Assembly: GCA_937125135.1 (NCBI GenBank)
Contig: CAKZLD010000087.1
Location: forward strand, 1-45,636
Direction of reading: 5' to 3'
DNA: 45,636 bases
DNA from: an uncultured Ignavibacterium sp.
Lineage (GTDB): Bacteria > Bacteroidota > Ignavibacteria > Ignavibacteriales > Ignavibacteriaceae
Shown: piece after piece, positions 16,334-25,411 of the stretch
How positions within the stretch are numbered: the first letter of the stretch is position 1
Layout of the letters: each line of letters begins with the position of its first letter
Notes under the pieces: model-generated
Database searches by the model: none
What the model saw: the letters and a program-made list of their open reading frames with translations, nothing else
Told to the model about the DNA's origin: nothing
Made by a program: the position numbers and the translations under genes

Positions 16334-17348
16334 CATTTTGACAAAGAAACAATGGATTATTGTATTTGGCTCTTTCTTCTTTTTTATTGGATTAGGATAC
16401 TATTTACTCTTCTTGCCTGTAAGTTATTCCATCAAAGAGCCTCTGATATTTGAAATAAAAAAGGGTGAATCTTTCAGTCAGGTAACTGAAAAATTATATA
16501 ATATCGGAATAGTAAAAAATAAATTCATCTTTAAGTTTGCTGCGTTGATTTATGGAGCTGATAACAGAATAAAAGCAGCAAGATTCAAAATAAAAAATGG
16601 ATTAAGTTATTTAGACTTGCTTGATTTATTAACCAATGGTCCCGCTGATTATCTAAAAACAATCAAAATCTATAATGGTTCTCCTCTCAAAAACATCGTC
16701 ATTACTGTTCGGCAGGAATTGAAAGTTGATTCAAGTAATTTTATGAAATTAGCAACTGATGAAGAGTTTCTAAAATCTTTAAACATAAATGCAAACTCCG
16801 TTGAAGGATACTTATTGCCGGGAATATATAACATTTATGAAAACTCAGATGCTAAAGAAGTAATTACTATTCTGAATAATTCGTTAAAAGAATTTTGGTT
16901 TGACTCGCTTAAGGTTCAAGCTGAAATAAATAATTTCAGTAAGCATCAGATTTTGACACTTGCTTCAATTATCGAAGGCGAAACAAATCATAAGGATGAA
17001 ATGCCAATTATATCAGCAGTATATCATAACCGCTTAAAAAAAGGAATGAAACTTCAAGCAGATCCGACAATTCAATTTGCTATTGAAGGAGAATGGCGTA
17101 GATTAAAATATTCTGATTTAACTATAGATTCACCATACAACACATATAAATATTTCGGACTACCTCCCGGTCCAATTAATAATCCAGGAAAAGATGCAAT
17201 CAAAGCAGCTTTGTTTCCGGCTGATGTTGACTATTTATTTTTTGTAGCAGATGGAACAGGAAAACATAAATTTGCAAGAACATATCAAGAACATTTGAAA
17301 AATGTTAGAGATTATCGAAAATGGTTGAATTCAAAAAAATCAGAATAA
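16314..17348 (+). CDS. mltG: MltG endolytic murein transglycosylase (YceG-like)
   Basis: A membrane-anchored enzyme that cleaves nascent glycan strands in peptidoglycan. A cytoplasmic N-terminus and one membrane segment (about 11-33, WIIVFGSFFFFIGLGYYLLFL) are followed by a LysM-like region and the catalytic domain. The catalytic Glu is E221 in LASIIEGET, followed by SAVYHNRLKKGMKLQADPTIQFA, SPYNTYKYFGLPPGPINNPG and a C-terminal FARTYQEH. Length of 344 residues is typical. The gene overlaps both neighbours (20 bases at the front, 28 bases at the end), which suggests translational coupling. Confidence 0.95.
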   Translation: MQKTVINILTKKQWIIVFGSFFFFIGLGYYLLFLPVSYSIKEPLIFEIKKGESFSQVTEKLYNIGIVKNKFIFKFAALIYGADNRIKAARFKIKNGLSYLDLLDLLTNGPADYLKTIKIYNGSPLKNIVITVRQELKVDSSNFMKLATDEEFLKSLNINANSVEGYLLPGIYNIYENSDAKEVITILNNSLKEFWFDSLKVQAEINNFSKHQILTLASIIEGETNHKDEMPIISAVYHNRLKKGMKLQADPTIQFAIEGEWRRLKYSDLTIDSPYNTYKYFGLPPGPINNPGKDAIKAALFPADVDYLFFVADGTGKHKFARTYQEHLKNVRDYRKWLNSKKSE

Positions 17349-18988
17349 TATTAATCATATTAGTTTCTCTTATTTCAGGTTGCGCACTTCAATTGCCTCC
17401 GGAGGGTGGAGATATTGATTTAATTCCTCCTGAAATTGTTTCAACATTTCCTGAAAGTGGCACTGTAAATTATTCGAAAAAATTTTTCGAGATAGAATTT
17501 TCAGAATATGTTGATAAAAGAAGTTTCAGAGAAGCATTATTTATCTCTCCGACTATTGATGGTGAAATGATTGTTGATTGGTCTGGAAAAAGTGTTGAGG
17601 TTTATTTCCCAAATGGATTCAAAGAAAACACAACTTATGTAATTACAATTGGTTCAGATGTAGTTGATATAAATAATAAAAATCGAATGGCTAATGCTTT
17701 TAATCTTTATTTTTCAACAGGTGATAAAATTGATAAGAAAGTTATTTCCGGTAGAGTATTTGACAAGCAAGCCGATGGATCTTTGTTGTATGCTTATATC
17801 TTTAAATCAGATACAACAGATTACTTATTAAAAAAAGCAGATTATATTTCCCAATGTGGAAAAGATGGACAGTTCTCAATTCAAGGGTTATCACAGGGAA
17901 CTTACAGAATTTTTGCAGTAAAAGATGAATTCAGAGATTTAATTTTTCAAGCTGATAGGGATTTGATTGGAATTCCACATCAAGATATAATTCTGACTGC
18001 AGAGGATTCTTCATACTCTTCATTATATTTTTATTTAACTAAAATTGATACAATCAGACCACGAGTTTTAGAAGTTAGAATGTTGGAACAAAATCATATT
18101 TTTGTTCAGTTTTCAGAGGAAATAAATTTTCAAAATCTGAGCAACGATTTTTTTCAAATAGTTGATACATCAGAGCAGGTAATTTCAGAAATTTCGTATT
18201 TATTTAATCCTGTTAATAAAAGGAACGAATTGATTTTAGTACCGAAGCAAAAACTTAATTCTGAACAAGAGGTTTTATTAACAGTAAAGAATGTGAAGGA
18301 TATTTATGAAAATAAAATTCTTGAAGAAAAAGTAAGATTTGATTTAACTGAAAAAAGCGATACTAATTCAATAAAAATAGTTAAGGTTGAACCGGCAGAT
18401 TTTCGAATAGATTATCTCAATCCTTCAATAAAAATATTTTTCGATGATGCTTTTCAAAAAGAACAAATTGAACAAGCAATAAATTTTATTGATATAAATT
18501 CTATTAGCATTCCAATAAAAATATCTTATCTGAATGATGCTGCGATTCATATAAATCCACTTCAAAAATTAAAACCAGACTCTAAATACAGATTAGAAAT
18601 CAATATGAATCTCTTGCCTGATGCAGCTGATAACGTAGTTGATACAATTGTCGTTAATAATTTTATAACTAAAAGTGATATCGAATTTAGCGGATTAAGT
18701 GGAACGGTAATTTCGAATAAAGAAAATCTGATATTAGTTTTAGAATCAGAATTGAATGCAGACAATAAAAATTTTTTTAGACTAGATTCTAAAAACGCAT
18801 TTGAGTTTGAGCGAATAGTCCCGGGCAACTATAAACTATGGGCTTTTGAAGATAGGAATAAAAATGGACAGTATGATCACGGTGCATTAAATCCTTTTAA
18901 ATTTTCTGAGAGGTTCTATTTTTATCCCCAAATAATTGAAATCAAACCACGTTGGAGTCTTTCGGACATTGTTTTCTTAATTGAATAG
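17321..18988 (+). CDS. Ig-like domain lipoprotein
   Basis: The 555-residue protein has a lipoprotein signal (IILIILVSLISGCA, lipobox LISGC). It then has bacterial Ig-like (SbsA/Big_5-type) domains: PPEIVSTFPESGTVNYSKKFFEIEFSEYVD and VDWSGKSVEVYFPNGFKENTTYVITIG near the N-terminus, and similar units at about residues 240-345 and 350-450. The C-terminal part (GNYKLWAFEDRNKNGQYDHG) looks like a small carboxypeptidase-regulatory-like fold. It is probably anchored in the outer membrane facing the periplasm. Conserved lipoproteins of this kind are common in Bacteroidota relatives without assigned function. Its start lies inside mltG. The reading frame ends six bases before the convergent hutI end. 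Confidence 0.85.
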   Translation: MVEFKKIRIILIILVSLISGCALQLPPEGGDIDLIPPEIVSTFPESGTVNYSKKFFEIEFSEYVDKRSFREALFISPTIDGEMIVDWSGKSVEVYFPNGFKENTTYVITIGSDVVDINNKNRMANAFNLYFSTGDKIDKKVISGRVFDKQADGSLLYAYIFKSDTTDYLLKKADYISQCGKDGQFSIQGLSQGTYRIFAVKDEFRDLIFQADRDLIGIPHQDIILTAEDSSYSSLYFYLTKIDTIRPRVLEVRMLEQNHIFVQFSEEINFQNLSNDFFQIVDTSEQVISEISYLFNPVNKRNELILVPKQKLNSEQEVLLTVKNVKDIYENKILEEKVRFDLTEKSDTNSIKIVKVEPADFRIDYLNPSIKIFFDDAFQKEQIEQAINFIDINSISIPIKISYLNDAAIHINPLQKLKPDSKYRLEINMNLLPDAADNVVDTIVVNNFITKSDIEFSGLSGTVISNKENLILVLESELNADNKNFFRLDSKNAFEFERIVPGNYKLWAFEDRNKNGQYDHGALNPFKFSERFYFYPQIIEIKPRWSLSDIVFLIE

Positions 18989-18994
18989 ATTTGA

Positions 18995-20239
18995 TTAAGA
19001 TTTCTTAAAAATTATTTCGCCATTTTTTATTGTCATACAATTAAGATTTCTTCCTACATTGTAAATTATATCGGCATAATTATCTGTATCAAATACAGCA
19101 AAATCTGCTTGCTTGCCGATTTCAATTGAACCAATCTTATCACTTCTGTTTAGTGCTTTTGCTGCATTTAGTGTAACAGAATTAATGATTTCCTCAATAC
19201 TCATTTTCATTCTCAGTGCAGCTATTTGCATTATCAAATGAAGATTTAAAATATTTGATGAACCGGGATTATAATCTGTTGATAATGCAACAATACAATT
19301 TGAATCAATCAATTCTCTGGCAGGAGCAAATTTGTGATTAAGAAAAAATGAAACTCCAGGAAACAACACGCACACAATTTCTTTCTCAGCTAATTTGGAA
19401 ATTCCAGAGTTATCAATAACCTCAAGATGATCTACACTGGTAGCATTATGTTTTATTGCTATATCTAATCCGCCAATTGAATTAAACTGTTCTGTGTGTA
19501 ATCTAATCTTTAATCCGTTCTTACTTGCAACATCAAAAATCTTATCTACTTCTTCAGCAGAAAAAGCTGTGGTTTCACAGAAAGCATCACAAAACTCAGC
19601 TAACTTGTTCTTTGATATGTAAGGAATCATGACATCATTTATAATTTTTAAATATGAGTTGTGATCTACTTTGAATTCAGTCGGATATGTATGTGCGCCT
19701 AAAAAAGTAGGGATTATATCAATTGCGAATGATTCATCGATCAATTTTATTGCGTGAAGTTGTTTGATCTCATTTTCAAAATTAAGTCCGTATCCGCTTT
19801 TAATTTCGAGAGTAGTAACCCCTTGAGAGATAAATTCATCAACTCTTGATTTCATTAAATAGAACAAATCAGTAACCGAACAATTTCTAACGCTATTTAC
19901 GGTCTTGAGTATTCCACCGCCTCGTTTCGCAATCTCTTCATAAGAAATTCCGTCCAACTTCATTTTGAATTCATCTGATCTGTTACCAGCGAAAGCAAGA
20001 TGAGTGTGACATTCTACAAGTCCGGGAAGAACTGTTTTTCCTGAAACATCAATTATTTCAAAATCGGACCGGTTATTCAATGAATTATTAGATATTATAT
20101 CTTTTATTAATCCATCTTCGATTACAATTGAGTGCGAGTGTAAAAGTCCAATGTCTGACAATTCTTTGCCAATTTTATAATTCTTATATTTTGATTCACA
20201 AGTTAAAATCTGATTAGCACCAAAGAGTAGTTTCTTCAT
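18995..20239 (-). CDS. hutI: HutI imidazolonepropionase
   Basis: The enzyme opens the ring of imidazolone-5-propionate to formiminoglutamate in histidine breakdown. The 414-residue amidohydrolase shows the metal site ECHTHLAFAGNRSDEF, the motifs KSGYGLN and TFLGAHTYP, the later metal His in RLHTEQFN, VDHLE, and the Asp in STDYNPGS. The C-terminal NAAKALNRSDKIGSIEIGKQADFAVFD is standard. It overlaps the SPOR-domain gene upstream by four bases (ATGA). No hutH, hutU or hutG is nearby, so the pathway is either scattered or partial. Confidence 0.96.
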   Translation of the reverse strand: MKKLLFGANQILTCESKYKNYKIGKELSDIGLLHSHSIVIEDGLIKDIISNNSLNNRSDFEIIDVSGKTVLPGLVECHTHLAFAGNRSDEFKMKLDGISYEEIAKRGGGILKTVNSVRNCSVTDLFYLMKSRVDEFISQGVTTLEIKSGYGLNFENEIKQLHAIKLIDESFAIDIIPTFLGAHTYPTEFKVDHNSYLKIINDVMIPYISKNKLAEFCDAFCETTAFSAEEVDKIFDVASKNGLKIRLHTEQFNSIGGLDIAIKHNATSVDHLEVIDNSGISKLAEKEIVCVLFPGVSFFLNHKFAPARELIDSNCIVALSTDYNPGSSNILNLHLIMQIAALRMKMSIEEIINSVTLNAAKALNRSDKIGSIEIGKQADFAVFDTDNYADIIYNVGRNLNCMTIKNGEIIFKKS

Positions 20240-20805
20240 TGAAAAATATTTATGGTTGTTCTTATTACTTTGGATTCTTTGAAATCAAGTTGAATCAGTT
20301 TGCGTCTGAGCGAATTAGCATCATCTAATAATAAAAAATCTCCGATATAAAGTTTATAAAAGGGAGGTTCAAAAATCGAATAAACATTATGGATGCCTTT
20401 TGCATCTTCCAATCTTAATTGAACTTCATTTAACTCTTCAAGATCATCGGTTGAGAAAACTAAAACTCTAAAACCTTCAGTTGTCCCGGTAATTTTACGA
20501 ACGTTTTGGGTAGTTTCTGATTGAGGTGTATTTGGAAAAGAATACCAAATTTCTTTTTGATTAAATATTTGCTTTTTCTCTTCCTTCTTATTGTAACTTA
20601 GGTCGGGGGCAAATCTTTTAATGTCATAATCTTCATTGAGTGTTTTTTTGAGTTTACTTTTTTCATTTTCCTGTGATTTTTCTTTTTGTTCTACTTTAAT
20701 TTCTTCCTTTTGTTGCTTCGATTCGTAACGTGTGGTAGGGACTGCACTGCAAGCAATAAAAAAAATACTAACAGTAAGAAGAATTGTTATAAAAATATTT
20801 TGCAT
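20236..20805 (-). CDS. SPOR-domain lipoprotein
   Basis: A 189-residue protein with a lipoprotein-type signal (IFITILLTVSIFFIACSA, cysteine at about 19). A lysine/glutamate-rich low-complexity linker (about 28-60) and a C-terminal SPOR-like domain follow (GFRVLVFSTDDLEELNEVQLRLEDAKGIHNVYSIFEPPFYKLYIGDFLLLDDANSLRRKL). SPOR domains bind glycan strands stripped of stem peptides, often at division sites. The protein is presumably anchored in the outer membrane and reaches the wall. It is cotranscribed with hutI, which is functionally unexpected. The divergent 89-base gap to glgA must hold promoters for both directions. Confidence 0.82.
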   Translation of the reverse strand: MQNIFITILLTVSIFFIACSAVPTTRYESKQQKEEIKVEQKEKSQENEKSKLKKTLNEDYDIKRFAPDLSYNKKEEKKQIFNQKEIWYSFPNTPQSETTQNVRKITGTTEGFRVLVFSTDDLEELNEVQLRLEDAKGIHNVYSIFEPPFYKLYIGDFLLLDDANSLRRKLIQLDFKESKVIRTTINIFQ

Positions 20806-20837
20806 AGTTCAATTGAGATTGTGAAAAATAACGTTTT

Positions 20838-20868
20838 TTTGAGTTACTTTAAGTCTTTAGTAAATTTG
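20838..20868 (+). promoter_or_regulatory. Bacteroidota-type promoter of the glgA operon
   Basis: TTTG at 20838-20841, a 19-base spacer and TAAATTTG at 20861-20868 match the Bacteroidota -33/-7 consensus (TTTG and TAnnTTTG) at every fixed base. The predicted transcript start is near 20872, about 22 bases before the glgA ATG. It is the best promoter match I found in the window. Confidence 0.65.
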
Positions 20869-20894
20869 CACAACAATTTTAAAGAAATTATACA

Positions 20895-22391
20895 ATGTCA
20901 ACAAGAAAACTAAAGATTTTGTTCGTTACTTCCGAAGCAATTCCTTTTGTAAAAACAGGAGGATTAGCAGATGTATCAGCAGCGCTTCCCAAAGTTCTAA
21001 CTGAGATGGGTCACGAAGTACGATTAGTTATTCCAAAATATGGTGCTGTGGATGAAAGAAAATTTAAAGTTCACGATATTATCAGATTGAAAGATATTTC
21101 AATCAAGATTGGCGATAAAGAAGTTATTTTTTCCCTAAAATCTTGCTTCCTTCCTGGGGTGAGAACACGAGTTCAAATTTATTTCCTTGAAAATTATGAA
21201 TATTTCGGTAATAGAAATAGCTTATATATTGATCCTAAATCTGGAAAAGATTACGCTGATAATGATGAAAGATTTATTCTGTTAAACCGCTCAATTATGG
21301 AAATGATTATCAAATTAGGTTGGATACCTGACATTGTCCATCTAAATGACTGGCAGTGTGGATTAGTTCCAGCTTATGCAAAAACTATTTATAAGGATTG
21401 TGAGGGATTTGATAAATTAAAGATTTTATTTACGATACATAATCTGGCTTATCAAGGCAAATTTCCACAAAGTTCTTTCAAAAAAACCGGGTTACCTGAA
21501 TCATTGAATTCTGAGAAGAAAGGAATTATTCATCAAGGTAAACTAAACTTTCTCAAATCAGGTTTAATTTATTCTGATGCAATAAATACAGTGAGTGAAA
21601 CTTATGCGGTGGAGATAAGAACAAAGGAAGAATACGGCGAAGGCTTGAAGGATATTCTTGCAAAAAGGAAAGATAAATTATTCGGCATTCTGAATGGAAT
21701 TGATTTTAATATCTGGAATCCTGAAAAAGATAACCTGATTCCATATAATTACTCACTTAAATCTCTTGAAAAAAAAGTAGAGAATAAAATTTATTTGCTT
21801 GAAAGGTTTGGATTAAAATATGATGAAAAAATTCCTCTCTTGGGTGTAATCAGTAGATTATATGATTCTAAAGGCATTGATTTGATACAAAAAGCTTTTA
21901 ATGACTTGATGAAGCTCAACTTACAATTCATACTCTTAGGCACTGGTGACCTTAAATATCATACATTTTTTGAAAAAATGGCTTCAAAGTATCCAAATAA
22001 ATTTTCTTGTTATTTGGGATTTAGTGATGAACTCGCTCATTTGATTGAAGCTGGTGCTGATATGTTTTTAATGCCTTCTAAATATGAACCGTGTGGGTTG
22101 AATCAAATGTACAGCTTAGTTTATGGAACAATTCCAATTGTCAGAGAAACCGGTGGTTTAGCTGATACTGTTCAAAAGTATAATGAAAAGACAGGTGAAG
22201 GAACTGGTTTTGTTTTCAAAAAGTATGAACCATCAGATTTAATTGCAGAAGTCAAAAGAGCAGTCAAAGTTTACGAGAATAAAGACAGTTGGTTGAAATT
22301 AATGAAATCTGCGATGAGACAAGATTTTAGCTGGAACTCTTCAGCTAAGAAATATGTAGATTTATACAAGAAAATTCTCTCAGAAGATTGA
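20895..22391 (+). CDS. glgA: Glycogen synthase (ADP/UDP-glucose type, GT5)
   Basis: The enzyme extends alpha-1,4-glucan chains from nucleotide-glucose. The 498-residue GT5 protein has the N-terminal substrate motif KTGGLADVSAALP, HLNDWQCGLVP, FTIHNLAYQG, INTVSETYA, GILNGIDFNIWNPE, and the C-terminal SKYEPCGLNQMYSLVYGTIPIVRETGGLADTV. It is of normal length. A good promoter-like pair lies just upstream and the gmhB-like gene overlaps its stop. No branching enzyme or ADP-glucose synthase gene is in the window. The nucleotide-sugar preference cannot be decided from sequence alone. Confidence 0.96.
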   Translation: MSTRKLKILFVTSEAIPFVKTGGLADVSAALPKVLTEMGHEVRLVIPKYGAVDERKFKVHDIIRLKDISIKIGDKEVIFSLKSCFLPGVRTRVQIYFLENYEYFGNRNSLYIDPKSGKDYADNDERFILLNRSIMEMIIKLGWIPDIVHLNDWQCGLVPAYAKTIYKDCEGFDKLKILFTIHNLAYQGKFPQSSFKKTGLPESLNSEKKGIIHQGKLNFLKSGLIYSDAINTVSETYAVEIRTKEEYGEGLKDILAKRKDKLFGILNGIDFNIWNPEKDNLIPYNYSLKSLEKKVENKIYLLERFGLKYDEKIPLLGVISRLYDSKGIDLIQKAFNDLMKLNLQFILLGTGDLKYHTFFEKMASKYPNKFSCYLGFSDELAHLIEAGADMFLMPSKYEPCGLNQMYSLVYGTIPIVRETGGLADTVQKYNEKTGEGTGFVFKKYEPSDLIAEVKRAVKVYENKDSWLKLMKSAMRQDFSWNSSAKKYVDLYKKILSED

Positions 22392-22975
22392 TCTTGCGAA
22401 GAGCTTTGTTTTTAGATAGAGATGGTACAATAAATCATGATCCGGGTTATTTGGGAAATCCTGAGCAAGTTGTTTTATTTCCTACCGTGGGTGAATCATT
22501 AAGCATTTTGAAAAATCAATATGATTTTATTTTGATTGTGGTTTCTAATCAATCTGGTGTTGCAAGAGGTTTCATTGAAGTTGAAGATGTAGATAGAGTT
22601 AATCAAAGAATAAATGAATTACTTGAAGGCTACAATGTAAAGATAGATGCATTTTATTATTGTACTGCACACCCTGATTTTAATAGCAAAGAAGAATGTG
22701 AGTGCAGAAAACCATCACCGAAAATGCTCATTGATGCTTCAAAAGAATTTGAAATTGATCTGAATTCTAGCTATTTAATTGGCGATTCCAAATCAGATAT
22801 AGAAGCAGCTCAAAATGCTGGTTGTAAAAGTATACTAATCAAAACCGGATATGGCAAGGAAACATTAAATGCATTGTTATCTGAGAATAATTTGCCAAAC
22901 TTTGTTGCAGAAAACTTTAAAGCAGCTTGCGATTTTATAATTAAAGATATCTCTGGAGAACAAATTGAATATTAA
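22388..22975 (+). CDS. gmhB: GmhB-like HAD phosphatase (heptose 1,7-bisphosphate 7-phosphatase)
   Basis: A 195-residue HAD-IIIA phosphatase. The nucleophile motif is FLDRDGTIN, motif II is VVSNQSGVARG, the zinc-binding loop is CTAHPDFNSKEECECRKPSP and the last motif is LIGDSKSDIEAAQNAG. These fit GmhB, which makes heptose 1-phosphate for lipopolysaccharide core or S-layer glycans; the related HisB phosphatase domain is the main alternative. The start must be TTG (22388 or 22394), as no ATG lies near, and it overlaps the glgA stop. A role in nucleotide-heptose supply is inferred; no other heptose gene is in the window. Confidence 0.87.
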   Translation: MILRRALFLDRDGTINHDPGYLGNPEQVVLFPTVGESLSILKNQYDFILIVVSNQSGVARGFIEVEDVDRVNQRINELLEGYNVKIDAFYYCTAHPDFNSKEECECRKPSPKMLIDASKEFEIDLNSSYLIGDSKSDIEAAQNAGCKSILIKTGYGKETLNALLSENNLPNFVAENFKAACDFIIKDISGEQIEY

Positions 22976-24143
22976 AAAAATATTTTTCATCTCATTGTCG
23001 GTTTTTGTTTTTAATTCACTTATTTCTTGTAGTGATTCACCGAGTGATGTTGGATCTGATTTACTAGGTATTGATTTTATAAATGTAAAAAAACTTGATT
23101 CCAGCGTAGATTCTATTTCCCAAAGCAGTAATTCATTTAAAAAAGTTATCGCTCTTGGAACATCTGCAAGATTGTTACTTGGAAAGAAGGATGGTTTTAC
23201 AGCTTACACACTAATATCTTTTACATTTACACTTCCTGATTCAATCAAAAGAGCTATAAAGAATGATAGTCTTGAAGTTCTTGATGCAAAAGGAGAAATG
23301 AACATTGATTACTTTTTCGGAGATAAGAATGCCCCTTTCGATTTTTCAATTTTTGAAATAGAATCTTTTTGGAATTCAGCGTCATTTACAGCTGATTCAT
23401 TTAGTTCGCTAAATTATTCGCAAATAGATTTAAGTTCAAACAAAACAGGAAATGATTCAGTATTCTATTTCAATATTGATAATAATATCGTTAAGAATTG
23501 GTTAAAGAATGAAGTTGATACATCATTGGCAAGAAATAGGGGTGTGTTAATGAGTCCAAAACCACAAACTGATAAAATAATCGGTTTTGTTGCTTTTGAC
23601 CCGGCGACATCAACAGATACAAAAATTAATGTTATTGTCAGAAAACCCGGAGCTTATGTTGATACTTTATTAGCATATGTGCTTTCGGATGTCAGTGTAA
23701 TAACAGGAGAGAATCAATTAGATTCTAATTACATCACGATTCAAAGCAGTGTAACTTATCAGGGATTTTTAAGTTTTGATATTTCTTTATTAACTGAAGG
23801 TTCTATTGTTAATTTTGCTCAACTTACTTTATCACTTGATACTCTTAAGTCTAAATTTGGGAATAAAGTTGTTGATGAATTGAGAGCTTATATTATAACT
23901 TCTTCAGATTCTCTTAAAATTAATGAATCAAATTTTTATACTTTGAGAAGAGTTGGAGATAAATATAGAGGTGATATTAGCGGAATGGTAAGGTACTGGA
24001 CATCAAATAATCCTAATTATGGAATTTTGCTTAAAGCAGGTAATGAGATTCTGGGTTTGGAAAAATTTATGATAAAGAGCAGTTCTTATCCTGTATTTAG
24101 CGAAAGGCCAAAACTTGAAATAATCTACACAAAGAGAAATTGA
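22965..24143 (+). CDS. DUF4270-like lipoprotein
   Basis: A 392-residue exported lipoprotein (SLSVFVFNSLISCSD, cysteine near 22) followed by DVGSDLLGIDFINVKKLDSSVDS. This resembles the start of DUF4270 proteins, which lie next to glgA in many Bacteroidota. The middle and C-terminus show repeated beta-rich units with DNRLRE-like features (FDISLLTEGSIVNFAQLTLSLDT, GDISGMVRYWTSNNPNYGILLKAGN, and FSERPKLEIIYTK at the end). The start is TTG 22965, with GGAG six bases ahead, inside the gmhB end. It is probably surface or periplasmic. The family assignment is moderate; the position after glgA supports it. Confidence 0.7.
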   Translation: MNIKKIFFISLSVFVFNSLISCSDSPSDVGSDLLGIDFINVKKLDSSVDSISQSSNSFKKVIALGTSARLLLGKKDGFTAYTLISFTFTLPDSIKRAIKNDSLEVLDAKGEMNIDYFFGDKNAPFDFSIFEIESFWNSASFTADSFSSLNYSQIDLSSNKTGNDSVFYFNIDNNIVKNWLKNEVDTSLARNRGVLMSPKPQTDKIIGFVAFDPATSTDTKINVIVRKPGAYVDTLLAYVLSDVSVITGENQLDSNYITIQSSVTYQGFLSFDISLLTEGSIVNFAQLTLSLDTLKSKFGNKVVDELRAYIITSSDSLKINESNFYTLRRVGDKYRGDISGMVRYWTSNNPNYGILLKAGNEILGLEKFMIKSSSYPVFSERPKLEIIYTKRN

Positions 24144-24144
24144 A

Positions 24145-25386
24145 ATGATTAAAAATATTTTAGTGCTATTTATAATTATTGCTTCTTTCACTAATGCACA
24201 GAGTTCTTCTCCGTACTCAAGATATGGAATTGGTGATTTAAAGTATTCTTTTTCAACTCGCTATCAGGGATTAGGACAATTGGGGGTTTCTCTTCAAGAT
24301 AAATTTCATATTTCTACTATTAACCCTGCTGCTTGGAGTAATTTTGACAGGACTAAAATCGAATTCGCTTTATCATACAATAGTTTATTTATTAGTGACC
24401 TAAAGAATAAAATTTTTTCTGCAGAAACGGAAGTTGAAGGAGTAAATTTTGGTTTTCCAATCAGCTCTGATTTGGGGATTGGATTTGCAGCTGGATTGAT
24501 TCCTTTTTCAAGAGTAAGCTATCAATCAAAACAAAACTTCAGCAATCCTGATAGTATGTTTAATAACTATGATTTGATTCTTGAAGGTAAAGGAGGGTTA
24601 TCAAGGTTATTCATTGGTTCTTCAGTAAAAATTCCTTTTGATTGGTCAATTGGTGCAACTTTAGATTATTATTTTGGTAACTTCAAATATTTATCTGCCA
24701 TTTCATTTAATAATGAAACCAATTTCCCATCAGAATATAATCTCTTATACAATCCTTCGGGAATTGGAACTACCCTTGGAATTCTAAGTCCGGATTTGAA
24801 TACTTTATTGAGAATTGAAAATTTATCAAATTTAAAATTTGGTGCTTCCTTAAATGTATTTTCAAAATTTAAAACTGATTCAGTAGTTACAAGTGTCTCG
24901 TCTGTTTTGCTGGACACGATAGCACAATATAGTGATTATATGAGTTTGCCAACTAAGTTTAATTTCGGTTTGAGTTTTATTCTGAAAGAGAGATATTTAT
25001 TCACATTCGATTATTCTTCTCAAAATTTCTCCGAATATAAAATTTTTTCTAAGACTTCAGATAATTTGCAAAATTCATATAAACTTAGCACAGGATTTGA
25101 ACTACAGCCTTTAAACGAATTAAGTTCAAACTTTTGGGAACGTGTTCTTTGGAGAATTGGTTTAAGTTATGAAAAAACTCCTTATAGATTTTCAGGAATC
25201 GGAATAAATCAATATTCATTTTTCGGAGGTTTCTCGTTTCCAATAAATCCGGATAATTTAATTGATATTTCTGTGCAATACTCTATGAGGGGGACGAATG
25301 AAAAAAACTTAATTAAAGAAGACTTTTTCAAATTGAACTTAAGCCTTGTTTTCAACGAGTTATGGTTTTTAAGATTTGAGAAGTAA
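24145..25386 (+). CDS. Outer-membrane beta-barrel protein (FadL/PorV-like)
   Basis: The 413-residue protein has a signal peptide (MIKNILVLFIIIASFTNAQ) and a mature start SSSPYSRYGIGDLKYSFSTRYQGLGQLGVSLQDKFHISTINPAAWS. This is the usual opening of a family of Bacteroidota outer-membrane barrels related to FadL. The rest alternates in beta-strand style (GLSFILKERYLFTFDYSS, RIGLSYEKTPYRFSG, DISVQYSMRG) and ends with an aromatic-rich strand. It may transport hydrophobic compounds or act as a membrane partner of secreted proteins. It begins one base after the lipoprotein gene stop and is in the same operon. The specific cargo is unknown. Confidence 0.8.
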   Translation: MIKNILVLFIIIASFTNAQSSSPYSRYGIGDLKYSFSTRYQGLGQLGVSLQDKFHISTINPAAWSNFDRTKIEFALSYNSLFISDLKNKIFSAETEVEGVNFGFPISSDLGIGFAAGLIPFSRVSYQSKQNFSNPDSMFNNYDLILEGKGGLSRLFIGSSVKIPFDWSIGATLDYYFGNFKYLSAISFNNETNFPSEYNLLYNPSGIGTTLGILSPDLNTLLRIENLSNLKFGASLNVFSKFKTDSVVTSVSSVLLDTIAQYSDYMSLPTKFNFGLSFILKERYLFTFDYSSQNFSEYKIFSKTSDNLQNSYKLSTGFELQPLNELSSNFWERVLWRIGLSYEKTPYRFSGIGINQYSFFGGFSFPINPDNLIDISVQYSMRGTNEKNLIKEDFFKLNLSLVFNELWFLRFEK

Positions 25387-25411
25387 ATTCAACTAATCAA
25401 AGGGTATTAAA

